Assembly (NCBI RefSeq): GCF_002813245.1
Contig: NZ_PHUF01000003.1
Span: 1-64,000 of the forward strand
DNA length: 64,000 bases
Origin: Novosphingobium kunmingense
GTDB lineage: Bacteria > Pseudomonadota > Alphaproteobacteria > Sphingomonadales > Sphingomonadaceae
Direction of reading: 5' to 3'
The position numbers and the translations under genes were made by a program. The notes beneath the pieces are model-generated. The model worked only from the letters and a program-made list of their open reading frames with translations, did no database searches and was not told where the DNA came from. Shown here piece by piece: positions 9,153 to 17,811 of the stretch. Position 1 is the stretch's first letter. Each line of letters begins with the position of its first letter.

Positions 9153-10312
9153 CAGTCGAGACGCTCCAGCAAATCGTCCACCTGCGCGAAATGATCCTCC
9201 CAGCGCGGCGCAGACCAGGCGGTCAGCCGCGCCAGTTGGGCCGCGCGCGCCGCCGATTGCGGCGCGGCATAGTCGAGGACTGCCTTGATCCACGCCGGGC
9301 CGTCAAGCGGATCGAGATAGAGCGGAACCTCGCCCGCGGTTTCGCGGTATACTGCAAGGTCGCTGGCGATGACCGGCGTGCCGCAGGCCAGCGCCTCGTT
9401 GACCGGCATGCCGAAGCCTTCGGCGAAGCTCGGCATCAGCAGCGCCCGCGCCCCGCGCACCAGCGCTGCCAGGGCCGCATCGTCGAGCGTGTTGTGCTCG
9501 ATCACCAGTGGCCTCAGGCCGCGCCCGCGTTCGAGCAGGTCGACGATGTTTTCGTTCTCCCAGCCACGCCGCCCGATCACGACAAGGCGCGGCGCGGCAT
9601 CGCCCAGCGTGTCGGCCATGCGCCGCCAGGCGTGGAGCAGCAGCAGATGGTTCTTGCGCGGCTCGATCGTGCCCAGGGTGACGAAGTAGGGATCGGCGGG
9701 GAGCGCGACATTCCGCGGCGCCGGCAGCGGGTCGAGCCCGATCGGCGCCACCTGGCACAGGCCCTTTCCGCCGCTGAAGGCGTGGAGCGCGTCGCGGGTC
9801 GCAGCGGAATTGACGATGAAGGCGTCGGCCACGGCAAGGCCGTTGCGCAGCCGCTCCTCGTGCCGCGCGGCGCCGCCGGTGCGGGCGTATTCGGGATAGT
9901 CGCTGGGTATCGTGTCGTGGAGGAACAGGACCAGCCGGCCACCCGGACCGCGCCGCTCCTCGAGCCACGGCCGGCGGTGCCAGTTCTGGTGCGAAGGGAT
10001 CAGCGCGATGTCGCCGTTGCCGCGCGGCGCCCTGCTGGTCCGCGACATCAGCGCGGCGATCGCGCCCGCTCCGCCGTCGCCGCCGGGCGCGGCCCAACAG
10101 GCTTCCATCGCGGTCAGAAAGCGGTCCAGTGCGGGCGGCGGGATGACCCGCGCGCCAAGATAGCCCATCCGCACTACAAAGGTGACGCGGCGGCGGTCCT
10201 GGGCCAGCAAATGCCGTGCATAGGCGCGCTCGACCCGATCGATCCCGCTCGGCGTGGGAAACCGCGCACGCCACAGTAGCCGGCTGAGATCGAGAGTTAT
10301 GCCGCGGACCAT
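9152..10312 (-). CDS. Glycosyltransferase family 4 of capsule locus
   Basis: Predicted 386-aa GT-B glycosyltransferase, the second in this locus. It begins GITLDLSRLLWRARFPTPSGIDRVERAYA, then has YFVTLGTIEPRKNHLLLL and the donor-site motif FAEGFGMPVNEALACGTPVIAS. ATG 10312 is preceded by GGAG at 4 bases and lies 1 base past the stop of kpsS, so coupling with kpsS and kpsM is clear. It probably builds the capsule repeat unit; the sugar specificity cannot be read from sequence. Confidence 0.88.
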   Translation of the reverse strand: MVRGITLDLSRLLWRARFPTPSGIDRVERAYARHLLAQDRRRVTFVVRMGYLGARVIPPPALDRFLTAMEACWAAPGGDGGAGAIAALMSRTSRAPRGNGDIALIPSHQNWHRRPWLEERRGPGGRLVLFLHDTIPSDYPEYARTGGAARHEERLRNGLAVADAFIVNSAATRDALHAFSGGKGLCQVAPIGLDPLPAPRNVALPADPYFVTLGTIEPRKNHLLLLHAWRRMADTLGDAAPRLVVIGRRGWENENIVDLLERGRGLRPLVIEHNTLDDAALAALVRGARALLMPSFAEGFGMPVNEALACGTPVIASDLAVYRETAGEVPLYLDPLDGPAWIKAVLDYAAPQSAARAAQLARLTAWSAPRWEDHFAQVDDLLERLD

Positions 10313-10313
10313 G

Positions 10314-11501
10314 TCACTCCTCGCAGAGCCGCTGGGCGGCCTCGGTTTCGAGCCGGGCCAGCGCGTCGCGCCCGTGGAAACCGGCGTTGACCAGGCATTC
10401 CTGCCACAGCGCCGCGGCGAAGGTGGCATAGTCTTCCGCCGCGACCGGCGGCGGCGCGGCCCAGAATGCATCCGGCGGGCCTGCGCTGGCCAGCCCCGGC
10501 ATGGCGTAGAGAGCCCTGCCGATGGCGTGCACCGGACGGCCGCGGCGCAGGGCCAGCCCGCCGACCGTGCTGTTGACCGTGACGACCCCCTGGCACCGCT
10601 CGATCAGCCGCTCGAGATCGGCATGTTCGACGTAGTGCACCCGTTCGGTCAGCCCATGGGCTGCAGCCAGCCGCGCCAGCCGGCGACGCCAGCGGCGCGG
10701 ATCGGGATCGAAGGGATGCCGCTTGATCACCAGCCGTGTGCCGACGGGCGCGTGGGCGGCGAAGCTGGCCAGCACCTGCCCGGCCGCGACCTCCATCGAA
10801 GCGAAGGGCGAGCGGTGGACAAGCTGGGCATCGCCGTCGAGCTGGAGGGGAAACAGGAAGAACGGTGCTTCGCCCAGCGCGGCGAGATCCCGGGCGCTGT
10901 CCCTGCGTTCGGCCGGGCCGCGCACGTAGCGACGGATCCACGCCGTCATCTCGTGCCAGGCCGACTGCACCCGGTGGCTGCGGTAGCGCGGAAACCACGG
11001 CCAGAGCATGGTGGCGAAGGTCCAGTATGCGACGGCCTCGCGCCAGCGGTGAACGAACCGGTTCTCGATCCCCGCTTCGATCATGGCGCGGCGCGGGGCG
11101 CGGCGAGCGCAATCGGCGAGCGATAGGGGCGCCTGCCACGGCTCGCCACCACGCCACCGTTCGATCGCGACGCTGTTGGGCCGCAGGTAGCCTTCTTCGA
11201 AGACATGGACATCTATCGCCAGCCGTTGCGCCGCCGCGATGGCCTGAAGGTGCAGCGGTCGACGCTCGCCGAGGAGGACGATGTCGGTCACGCCGCTCGC
11301 CCTGGCATGGGCGGCGAGCCAGTCGGCGAAGTGCTGCGCACGGCCGCGATAGTTCGTTCCGGCGAAGTGCCAGTCGGCCCAGTCGCCCCCGTTGAAATTG
11401 ACCCGCGAGGTGGCGTGCCCGCGCAGTTCGACGCGCCGTGCGATGCGCCGGAACGCCGGGCCGGGCAGGCCTTGCAGGAACAGGAAATGGCGCTGGCGCA
11501 T
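10314..11501 (-). CDS. kpsS: KpsS-like capsule Kdo transferase (LipB family)
   Basis: Predicted 395-aa cytoplasmic enzyme. It begins with the KpsS hallmark FLFLQGLPGPAF, followed by NFNGGDW, VFEEGYLRPN near residue 120, VIKRHPFDPD and the C-terminal TVNSTVGGLALRRG motif. KpsS adds the first Kdo to the lipid anchor, and KpsC extends it. Kdo supply is encoded next door (kdsA 15 bases upstream, kpsF and kdsB beyond), which supports this role. The gene is second in the minus-strand operon kdsA-kpsS-GT-kpsM-kpsE. Confidence 0.9.
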   Translation of the reverse strand: MRQRHFLFLQGLPGPAFRRIARRVELRGHATSRVNFNGGDWADWHFAGTNYRGRAQHFADWLAAHARASGVTDIVLLGERRPLHLQAIAAAQRLAIDVHVFEEGYLRPNSVAIERWRGGEPWQAPLSLADCARRAPRRAMIEAGIENRFVHRWREAVAYWTFATMLWPWFPRYRSHRVQSAWHEMTAWIRRYVRGPAERRDSARDLAALGEAPFFLFPLQLDGDAQLVHRSPFASMEVAAGQVLASFAAHAPVGTRLVIKRHPFDPDPRRWRRRLARLAAAHGLTERVHYVEHADLERLIERCQGVVTVNSTVGGLALRRGRPVHAIGRALYAMPGLASAGPPDAFWAAPPPVAAEDYATFAAALWQECLVNAGFHGRDALARLETEAAQRLCEE

Positions 11502-11516
11502 GGCGGTGTGCCGGGA

Positions 11517-12368
11517 TCAACTCAAGACCGCCGTGCGGGCGTCGCGGCTCGCCCGGTCGAGCGCGATAAGCCCGGTCATCAGCGCCTCGAACCGGTCGAG
11601 CGGCCACGCCGTGGCCGCATCGGAATGGGCCTGGCCGGGATCGGGATGGGTTTCGAGGAACAGGCCGTCCACGCCGACCGCAACCGCCGCGCGGGCCAGT
11701 GCCGGGATCAGGTCGCGCCGCCCGCCCGAGGCATGTCCGGCGGCGGCCGGCTGCTGCGCCGAATGGCCGGCATCGAAGATAACCGGGCAGCCGAAGTCGC
11801 GCATCACCTCGAGGCCGCGCATGTCGACGACAAGATCGCGATAGCCGAAGCTCGTGCCGCGCTCGCACAGCCACAGCCGCTCGCCCACGTTGGCGCCGGC
11901 GGGCAGAACAGCCTGCGCCTTGGCGACGACATGGGCCATGTCCTCGGGCGCCATGAACTGGCCCTTCTTGACATTGACCGTCCGCCCGGTCGCCACCGCC
12001 GTCTGGATGAGGTCGGTCTGGCGGGCGAGGAAGGCCGGAATCTGCAGCACGTCGACCACTTCGGCGACAGGCACGGCCTGCGTGCTTTCGTGAATGTCGG
12101 TCAGGACCGGGAGCCCGGTTTCGCGGCGCACCTTGTCGAGGATCGCAAGCCCTTCATCGAGGCCCGGCCCGCGCGGCGATGCCGCCGACGTGCGGTTGGC
12201 CTTGTCGAACGACGACTTGTAGATCAGCCGCAAACCCAGCCGCTCCGCGATGTCGGCCAGCCGCTCCGCCACCGCCAGGGCGTGGCTTTCGCCCTCGATC
12301 ACACAGGGCCCGGCGATCACCAGCATCGATCGGTCAAACCTGTGCTGCCCTTGCATCCCATCGCGCAC
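11517..12368 (-). CDS. kdsA: 3-deoxy-8-phosphooctulonate synthase KdsA
   Basis: Predicted 283-aa enzyme condensing arabinose-5-phosphate with phosphoenolpyruvate to give Kdo-8-phosphate. Motifs are VIAGPCVIEGE, KSSFDKANRTS, RGPGLDEGL, LTDIHE, QIPAFLARQTDL and VNVKKGQFMAP, all classical KdsA. Length matches the family (about 280 aa). The start is uncertain within 15 bases: TTG 12371, GTG 12368 and ATG 12356 are all in frame, and GTG 12368 sits 6 bases after GGGGGA. It heads the minus-strand capsule operon and diverges from kpsF, so this may be a capsule-dedicated copy. Confidence 0.95.
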   Translation of the reverse strand: MRDGMQGQHRFDRSMLVIAGPCVIEGESHALAVAERLADIAERLGLRLIYKSSFDKANRTSAASPRGPGLDEGLAILDKVRRETGLPVLTDIHESTQAVPVAEVVDVLQIPAFLARQTDLIQTAVATGRTVNVKKGQFMAPEDMAHVVAKAQAVLPAGANVGERLWLCERGTSFGYRDLVVDMRGLEVMRDFGCPVIFDAGHSAQQPAAAGHASGGRRDLIPALARAAVAVGVDGLFLETHPDPGQAHSDAATAWPLDRFEALMTGLIALDRASRDARTAVLS

Positions 12369-12501
12369 CAATGATCCCCCATGCCCATGCTGTAAACTGT
12401 AGTAATTGAAGAATTAAGGAGTTTCCGTTAGGCCGGTCGCCATGGCGCAAAGGGAGCAAGTCCTTGGGGCACAGCGCTAAACCGATCTGGCCGGAGTGCT
12501 G

Positions 12502-13512
12502 ATGACTAGCAAGCGCGGGCGCGACCGCATGATTTCCTATGCCGGCCGGCCCGATCAGGGCGATCTGGCACCTGCCATTCGCGTGGTCGATCATGCGATC
12601 ACGGCGCTTGTCGGCCTGCGCGATTCGCTCGGCCCGGAACTCCTGATCGTGGCGCGGCACCTTGCCGAATGCCGCGGACGGATCGTCTTTACCGGCATGG
12701 GCAAGTCGGGCATCGCCGCGCGCAAGCTTGCCGCAACATTTGCTTCGCTGGGCAAGCCGGCGCTGTTCCTCCACGCCGCGGATGCGGCCCACGGCGATCT
12801 GGGCAAGATGTGCACCGGCGATGTGCTGGTGGCGATCTCGGTATCGGGCGAGACGCGGATCGTGCTGCCGATGCTGCATTACGCGCGCGAGGCGCAGATC
12901 CTCTCGGTGGCGCTGACCGCCCGGCTCGAATCGAGCCTGGCGCAGCAGGCCGACTATGTCCTTGCCCTGCCGACCGGGCACGAAGGCGGGCCCATCGCGG
13001 CAGTGCCGATGGCTTCGACCGTGGCGACGCTGGCGCTGGGCGATGCCCTGGCGGCGCTGGTCGCCAACCGCAACCGCTTTTCGGACAGCGACGTTGCCGT
13101 GCTCCATCCCGGCGGACGGATCGGGCAGAAGCTGCGCCCGGTTCGCCTGTTGATGCACGCCGGCGGGCGGATGCCGCTGGTTGCGGCCGATGCGCCCGGC
13201 GCCGTCGTGGTCGACGAGATCACCAGCAAGGGCTTTGGCATTGCCGGCGTGATCGACCCGGCGAGCGAGCGGCTGATCGGGGTCGTCTCCGATGGCGACC
13301 TGCGCCGACATCTCGGCGAGATCGGCACGCTCGACGCACGTGGCCTCATGAACGACCGGCCCGTCACTCTGGCGCCCCACGAAACGGCCGATCACGCCCT
13401 GGACCTGGCGCGTGCGCATCGCATCTCGGCGATCTTCGTGGTCGATCCGGTCACCGGCGCTGCCGTCGGCCTCGTCGATCTGCAGGACCTGCTGCGCGTC
13501 AGCATCGATTGA
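12502..13512 (+). CDS. kpsF: Arabinose-5-phosphate isomerase KpsF/KdsD
   Basis: Predicted 336-aa isomerase converting ribulose-5-phosphate to arabinose-5-phosphate, the KdsA substrate. It has an N-terminal SIS domain (TGMGKSGIAARKLAATFASLG near residue 62; VAISVSGETRI), the family motif LHPGGRIG, and two C-terminal CBS domains (VVSDGDLRRHL; SAIFVVD). ATG 12502 follows GGAG by 5 bases; a GTG two codons earlier overlaps that site. It diverges from kdsA and is followed 19 bases later by kdsB, completing Kdo supply. Confidence 0.94.
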   Translation: MTSKRGRDRMISYAGRPDQGDLAPAIRVVDHAITALVGLRDSLGPELLIVARHLAECRGRIVFTGMGKSGIAARKLAATFASLGKPALFLHAADAAHGDLGKMCTGDVLVAISVSGETRIVLPMLHYAREAQILSVALTARLESSLAQQADYVLALPTGHEGGPIAAVPMASTVATLALGDALAALVANRNRFSDSDVAVLHPGGRIGQKLRPVRLLMHAGGRMPLVAADAPGAVVVDEITSKGFGIAGVIDPASERLIGVVSDGDLRRHLGEIGTLDARGLMNDRPVTLAPHETADHALDLARAHRISAIFVVDPVTGAAVGLVDLQDLLRVSID

Positions 13513-13531
13513 GGCATAACGGGCCGGTACC

Positions 13532-14302
13532 GTGCAGCCCCTTGTCATCATCCCGGCGCGCTTCGCCTCGGTCCGCTTTCCCGGAAAGCCGCTGGCTGCG
13601 CTTACGGCGCGGGACGGCGTCTCGCGCCCGCTGATCGAATGGACCTGGCGCGCCGCAGTGGCGGCCGTCGACGAAGGGCAGGTCGTCGTCGCCACCGACG
13701 ACGCGCGCATCGCCGATGCCGCCGACCGCTTCGGCGCGCGCTGGGTGATGACGGATCCCACCTTGCGCAACGGCACCGAACGTTGCGCCGCCGCGTTCGC
13801 AGCTCTTAGCGATCGCGCCGACGTGATCGTCAATCTCCAGGGCGACAGTCCGCTGGTCCCGACCGCGCATGTTGCCGCCCTGCTCCAGCGGATGAGCGAT
13901 CCGACGGTCGCCGTGGCGACGCCCTTCGTCACCTGCGATCCAACGATGATGGGCTGGATCGAGGCGGAGCAGAACGAAGGCCGCGTCGGCGGAACCTGCG
14001 TGGTTGCCCGGCACGATGGCACCGCCGCCTATTTCAGCAAACGCGCGATTCCCTTCGGCGCCTCGCCCGACTTCCCGCTCAAGCTGCATCTCGGCGTCTA
14101 CGCCTATCGGCCCGAGTCCCTTGCCGCCTATGCCGCCATGCCCCCGTCGCCTCTCGAACGGGCCGAAGGTCTCGAACAGTTGCGCTATGTCGAAGCAGCG
14201 ATCCCGGTCCATCTCGTCGAGGTGCAACGCCCCCAGGGCGGGATATGGGAAGTGAACAACCCGGACGACATCGCCAAGGTCAACGCGCTGCTGGCTTCCT
14301 GA
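13532..14302 (+). CDS. kdsB: CMP-Kdo synthetase KdsB
   Basis: Predicted 256-aa cytidylyltransferase activating Kdo with CTP for KpsS/KpsC. Landmarks are the N-terminal nucleotide motif VIIPARFASVRFPGKPL, VVATDDARI, the ERCA signature in NGTERCAAAF, VNLQGDSPL and the C-terminal EGLEQLRYVEA stretch. It starts with GTG, 19 bases after kpsF, on the same strand. Together with kdsA and kpsF it makes the locus self-sufficient for CMP-Kdo. Confidence 0.94.
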   Translation: MQPLVIIPARFASVRFPGKPLAALTARDGVSRPLIEWTWRAAVAAVDEGQVVVATDDARIADAADRFGARWVMTDPTLRNGTERCAAAFAALSDRADVIVNLQGDSPLVPTAHVAALLQRMSDPTVAVATPFVTCDPTMMGWIEAEQNEGRVGGTCVVARHDGTAAYFSKRAIPFGASPDFPLKLHLGVYAYRPESLAAYAAMPPSPLERAEGLEQLRYVEAAIPVHLVEVQRPQGGIWEVNNPDDIAKVNALLAS

Positions 14303-14314
14303 CCGGACCCGGTC
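14301..14314. terminator. Short GC hairpin between convergent genes
   Basis: GACCG-GACC-CGGTC overlaps the kdsB stop and lies in the 27-base gap before the convergent beta-barrel gene. The stem is short and has no U-tract on either strand, so a terminator role is only suggested by position. Confidence 0.3.
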
Positions 14315-14329
14315 TGCCAGGCGCGGTGG

Positions 14330-15076
14330 CTAGATATCGATCCCCAGCGCGGCGAACGTGTGCCAGCCGGCCTGTTTCCTGCCATCCTCGAAGGTCGGGC
14401 CACCGGACAGCAGCAATCTGAAGCGGTCTGTCGCCTGGAAGATCGTCCCCGCGCCAAGGCTGGTGCTGCCCCGTCCGCCCACGGCGTCCGCCCCTTGCCT
14501 GTCGGCCTCAAGACCGAACAGCAACCGCTTGGTGACCTGTCGCGCCACGGCAATCCCGCCGGTCCAGTAGTTCTTGTTCCCGGTGCCCGGATTGATCGCG
14601 TAGCCGCCGCCGCCGAAGACCGACCAGGGACCGGAATCTTTCTGGATCCAGACGGGGAGCAGCCCGGTGACCTTGCCGGCGCCATGGCCGTTGCTGGCGG
14701 TGGGAAGGGTCATTCCGGGGAACACGGCAACCGACAGGCCTGCGTCCTCGTTCTTGTAGAACTGGTATTTGACGGAGACCGCCACGTCGCCCGCGCCCCA
14801 TTGGATGCCTGAAGGATCATGGGCAAAGGCGACGGGCAGCCCGACGGTCAACTGGACGCGCGGCGCAAGGCCGTAGTTGATCTCGGCTCCGGCGGACCCC
14901 TGGTAATCGCCGCCCAGGCCATCACCTTCGACGAGCGGGCCGTAGATTTCCCAATGGCCCGTTTCGGTCGGTTCGGGATCGTCCGTCATGAACGGCGGAC
15001 CCGCCGAGGCGGCCGCCGGCCAGCACAGCAGGGCGGTGCCGGCCAGAATGGACGATGTGATCTTGTTGCTTTTCAT
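14330..15076 (-). CDS. Outer-membrane beta-barrel protein (phenol-degradation MetA-pathway 'transporter' type)
   Basis: Predicted 248-aa exported protein. A signal peptide (lysine start, hydrophobic core, ending ASAGPP near residue 25) precedes FMTDDPEPTETGHWEIYG. Alternating amphipathic strands then run to the C-terminus and include YGLAPRVQLTVGLPVA. This pattern resembles the PF13557-type outer-membrane family, for which transport is assumed but rarely proven. It follows the COG4705 gene by 11 bases on the same strand, so the two are probably cotranscribed. Substrate unknown. Confidence 0.7.
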   Translation of the reverse strand: MKSNKITSSILAGTALLCWPAAASAGPPFMTDDPEPTETGHWEIYGPLVEGDGLGGDYQGSAGAEINYGLAPRVQLTVGLPVAFAHDPSGIQWGAGDVAVSVKYQFYKNEDAGLSVAVFPGMTLPTASNGHGAGKVTGLLPVWIQKDSGPWSVFGGGGYAINPGTGNKNYWTGGIAVARQVTKRLLFGLEADRQGADAVGGRGSTSLGAGTIFQATDRFRLLLSGGPTFEDGRKQAGWHTFAALGIDI

Positions 15077-15087
15077 CGGTGCAACTT

Positions 15088-15897
15088 TCAGGCGGTGGCG
15101 AGCGCGCGGGTGCGACGGTGGACGATGAGGATCAGGCCGGCGATGGCCACGGCGAGGACCAGCGAGGCGCCGGTCCGGCTCAGTTCGAGGCCGCCCTTGG
15201 CCACCGGCTTGTCGAGGAAATCGCCCACCACGGCGCCCAGCGGGCGGGTGAGAATGAAGGCTGACCAGAACAGCGCGACGCGGCTGATCGAAGTGCGATA
15301 GTAGGCGATCACGAGCAGGGCGAGCAGCGACCCGAAGATCGCGGCCGAACCCAGATAGCCCAGCGGCCCGTCGGCTATCCAGTCGCCCAGCGCCGTCCCT
15401 AGCGTCTGCGAGAAGGTGATGGTGATCCAGTAATAGAGTTCGGCGCGTGGCTCATGGACCGAATCGATCGAGATCGTGCCCAGCGCCCGGTGCCAGACCC
15501 AAAGCGACACGAGCACCATCGACAGCAGCAGGATCGATCCGCCCGGATAGCCGATGCCGAGCGCGCGCGTGGCGAAGTCCGCCATGGTGGTGCCAGCGGT
15601 GGTCGAAGCGATGATCGTCGCCCAGTAGAGCCAGGGGTTGAATTGGCGGGCGCGGATCTGAAGTGCCATCAGCACGGCCAGGGCGGTTCCGAAGATGGCG
15701 GTGCCGATGAGATATCCGTTCTGCCAGAACGAGGTTGCGGCATTGGCCGTAGTTTCGCCGAGCCAGGACATCGAAACGCTGTCACCGGCGGTCTCGCCGA
15801 ATGTCGTTGCGAGGATCTTTATCGCCCAGAAGCCGATGGTGACGGCCGGCACCTTGATGGCGACATCGACGATGTCCCGTGTTGAATAGTTTCTCAT
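15088..15897 (-). CDS. COG4705-type multispanning membrane protein
   Basis: Predicted 269-aa inner-membrane protein with about 7-8 helices. It contains four related internal motifs: FWAIKILATTFGETAGD, YWATIIASTTAGTTMADF, YYWITITFSQTLGTALGDW and FWSAFILTRPLGAVVGDF. Each couples an aromatic start, a T/S-G core and a terminal acidic residue, implying an ancient fourfold repeat. The family (COG4705) has no firmly established function; the repeated buried acidic residues suggest cation transport (inference). It is upstream of, and probably cotranscribed with, the beta-barrel gene at 14330-15076, and diverges from the LuxR-type gene at 16010. Confidence 0.75.
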   Translation of the reverse strand: MRNYSTRDIVDVAIKVPAVTIGFWAIKILATTFGETAGDSVSMSWLGETTANAATSFWQNGYLIGTAIFGTALAVLMALQIRARQFNPWLYWATIIASTTAGTTMADFATRALGIGYPGGSILLLSMVLVSLWVWHRALGTISIDSVHEPRAELYYWITITFSQTLGTALGDWIADGPLGYLGSAAIFGSLLALLVIAYYRTSISRVALFWSAFILTRPLGAVVGDFLDKPVAKGGLELSRTGASLVLAVAIAGLILIVHRRTRALATA

Positions 15898-16009
15898 TTT
15901 TGACCTGCCATAGCGTTGCGGAAGGACTAGGCAGCTATGCCGGCGAGCAGGAGATGGCTATAAGCAGGCGCTCAATCGGGGCCTTTGCGGCCGCCTAAGC
16001 GGGAATGCC

Positions 16010-16528
16010 ATGGCCTCCTCATCCCACAACCCCGATCGCCGCATCGTGTTCGCGCTTGCCGTGATGGTCCTTCAGGTCGTTGGGGCGGTGTTCTTCCTTA
16101 TCGATGGATTCGAGGATCAGGCAGCCGTTCCCGCTTCGGCGTCGGGATCGGTGGGCCTCACCGAACTGGTGATCGCGCTGGCACTGCTCGCGGGGGTCGT
16201 GATCAGCACGGTGTTCATCGTTCGCCTGCACCGCGACCTGCAGTGGCAGAAGCGCAACCTTGACCGCGCGAAGGGCGCGCTGATGGACCACGTGAGCGTC
16301 CGTTTCCGCGACTGGAAGCTGACGCCAGGCGAAGGCGATGTTGCCCTCTTCGCGCTGAAGGGCTGCGACGTTGCAGAGATCGCGCGCCTGCGCGGTGCGG
16401 CGCTCGGGACGGTGCGTTCGCAGCTGAGCCAGATCTATGCCAAGGCCGGGGTATCGAGCCAGGCCATGCTTGTCGCCTTGTTCATCGAGGACTTGCTCGA
16501 CGCGGCACCGGCAGCGGATCAGGGCTGA
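16010..16528 (+). CDS. Membrane-anchored LuxR-type HTH regulator
   Basis: Predicted 172-aa protein. Two N-terminal membrane helices (about residues 13-33 and 48-68) and a short linker precede a LuxR/GerE-like helix-turn-helix at about residues 103-160 (LTPGEGDVALFALKGCDVAEIARLRGA; TVRSQLSQIYAKAGVSSQ). No receiver or autoinducer domain is present. Membrane-tethered LuxR proteins can sense envelope state. It diverges from the COG4705 gene, with 112 bases between, and is a candidate local regulator. Its 3' end overlaps the convergent malic enzyme by 10 bases. Confidence 0.8.
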   Translation: MASSSHNPDRRIVFALAVMVLQVVGAVFFLIDGFEDQAAVPASASGSVGLTELVIALALLAGVVISTVFIVRLHRDLQWQKRNLDRAKGALMDHVSVRFRDWKLTPGEGDVALFALKGCDVAEIARLRGAALGTVRSQLSQIYAKAGVSSQAMLVALFIEDLLDAAPAADQG

Positions 16529-17760
16529 GCGATCGCCGCAAGGACGTCGCGGTATCCATCGAGATCGGCGATCGGACGCGTGGCGACGCCGCTGGCCATC
16601 GCCGCCGTGGCGACTGCGGGACTGATCGCTCCGATCAGGCGCGGATCGAACGGGTCCGGAATGATGTAGTCCGACGAGAACGGACAAGGCCCGCCTTCGC
16701 GCGCCAGGGCGGCGAGGGCGCGCACTGCCGCGATTTTCATCGCCGCGTTGATCTCGGTCGCGCCGATATCGAGCGCCCCGCGGAAGATGAACGGAAAGCA
16801 GAGCAGGTTGTTGACCTGGTTGGGGTAGTCGGACCGCCCGGTCGCCACGATCGCATCGGGCCTGACCGCTCGCACGACCTCGGGCCGGATCTCGGGTTCG
16901 GGATTGGCCAGCGCCAGGATCAGAGGTCGATCGGCCAGTAGGGGCAGGAGCTCTGCGCGCAGCACTCCTGGCGCCGACAGGCCCAGAAAGATGTCGGCGC
17001 CGGCGATGACCTCGTCCAGCCTGCATGCCGGTCCCGCCCTGGCATAGCGGGCCATGTTGGCTCCCATGCCCGTTCGATCGCGCGTGATGACGCCGTCGAT
17101 GTCGGTCAGGGTGACGTTCGCCGCCGGCAGGCCCATGGTGACCAGCAGATCGACGCAGGCAAGGGCCGCTGCACCGGCGCCCGAGGTCACGAGCCTGACT
17201 TGCGACAGCTCCTTGGCTTGCAGCAGCAGCGCATTGGTTACCGCTGCCGCACAAACGATCGCGGTGCCATGCTGGTCGTCGTGGAACACCGGGATCGCCA
17301 TGCGCCTGCGCAGCTCGTCCTCGATGACGAAGCATTCCGGCGCCCTGATGTCTTCAAGGTTGATGCCGCCGAACGTAGGCTCGAGGGCGGCAACCACTTC
17401 GATGAACCGTTCGGGTGTACTTGCATCAATTTCGAGATCGAATGCGTCGATACCGGCAAAATGCCGGAACAGTGCGGCTTTGCCTTCCATGACGGGTTTG
17501 GAAGCCAGCGGGCCGATGTTTCCCAGGCCGAGGACCGCCGTCCCGTTGGAAATGACGGCCACCAGGTTGGAGCGCCCGGTGAAATGCCTGGCGCTGTCGG
17601 GATCCGATGCAATCGCCTCGCAGGCCACGGCCACACCGGGCGAATAGGCGAGCGCGAGGTCGTGGGCGTTGCGCATCGGCTTCGATGACGACTGCCGCAC
17701 TTTGCCGGGGGTGGGATATTGATGGTAGTCGAGCGCCGCCTGGCGAAATTTCGCGTCCAT
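16519..17760 (-). CDS. NAD(P)-dependent malic enzyme
   Basis: Predicted 413-aa enzyme decarboxylating malate to pyruvate. The N-terminal malic domain includes YSPGVAVACEAI and NGTAVLGLGNIGPLASKPVMEGKA, with EDIRAPECF and VFHDDQHGTAIV. The NAD-binding domain has VTSGAGAAALAC and NPEPEI. It is of MaeB type but lacks the C-terminal phosphotransacetylase domain (full MaeB is about 760 aa). GGGGAG lies 5 bases before ATG 17760. It lies downstream of the 186-aa periplasmic gene and near dctA, so it would feed imported C4-dicarboxylates into pyruvate. Confidence 0.93.
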   Translation of the reverse strand: MDAKFRQAALDYHQYPTPGKVRQSSSKPMRNAHDLALAYSPGVAVACEAIASDPDSARHFTGRSNLVAVISNGTAVLGLGNIGPLASKPVMEGKAALFRHFAGIDAFDLEIDASTPERFIEVVAALEPTFGGINLEDIRAPECFVIEDELRRRMAIPVFHDDQHGTAIVCAAAVTNALLLQAKELSQVRLVTSGAGAAALACVDLLVTMGLPAANVTLTDIDGVITRDRTGMGANMARYARAGPACRLDEVIAGADIFLGLSAPGVLRAELLPLLADRPLILALANPEPEIRPEVVRAVRPDAIVATGRSDYPNQVNNLLCFPFIFRGALDIGATEINAAMKIAAVRALAALAREGGPCPFSSDYIIPDPFDPRLIGAISPAVATAAMASGVATRPIADLDGYRDVLAAIAQP

Positions 17761-17777
17761 TCGAACTCCCCATGGCG

Positions 17778-17805
17778 GTCCGGTCCGGCGACGGCCGGAC
17801 CGGAC
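17778..17805 (-). terminator. Perfect 12-bp GC hairpin ahead of malic enzyme
   Basis: A 12-bp perfect inverted repeat (GTCCGGTCCGGC on the left arm) with the 4-base loop GACG lies in the 51-base gap between the periplasmic-protein stop and the malic enzyme start. No U-tract follows in the minus direction, and the malic enzyme Shine-Dalgarno begins about 10 bases later. It could attenuate or stabilise the message rather than fully terminate it. Confidence 0.55.
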
Positions 17806-17811
17806 ACCCGA

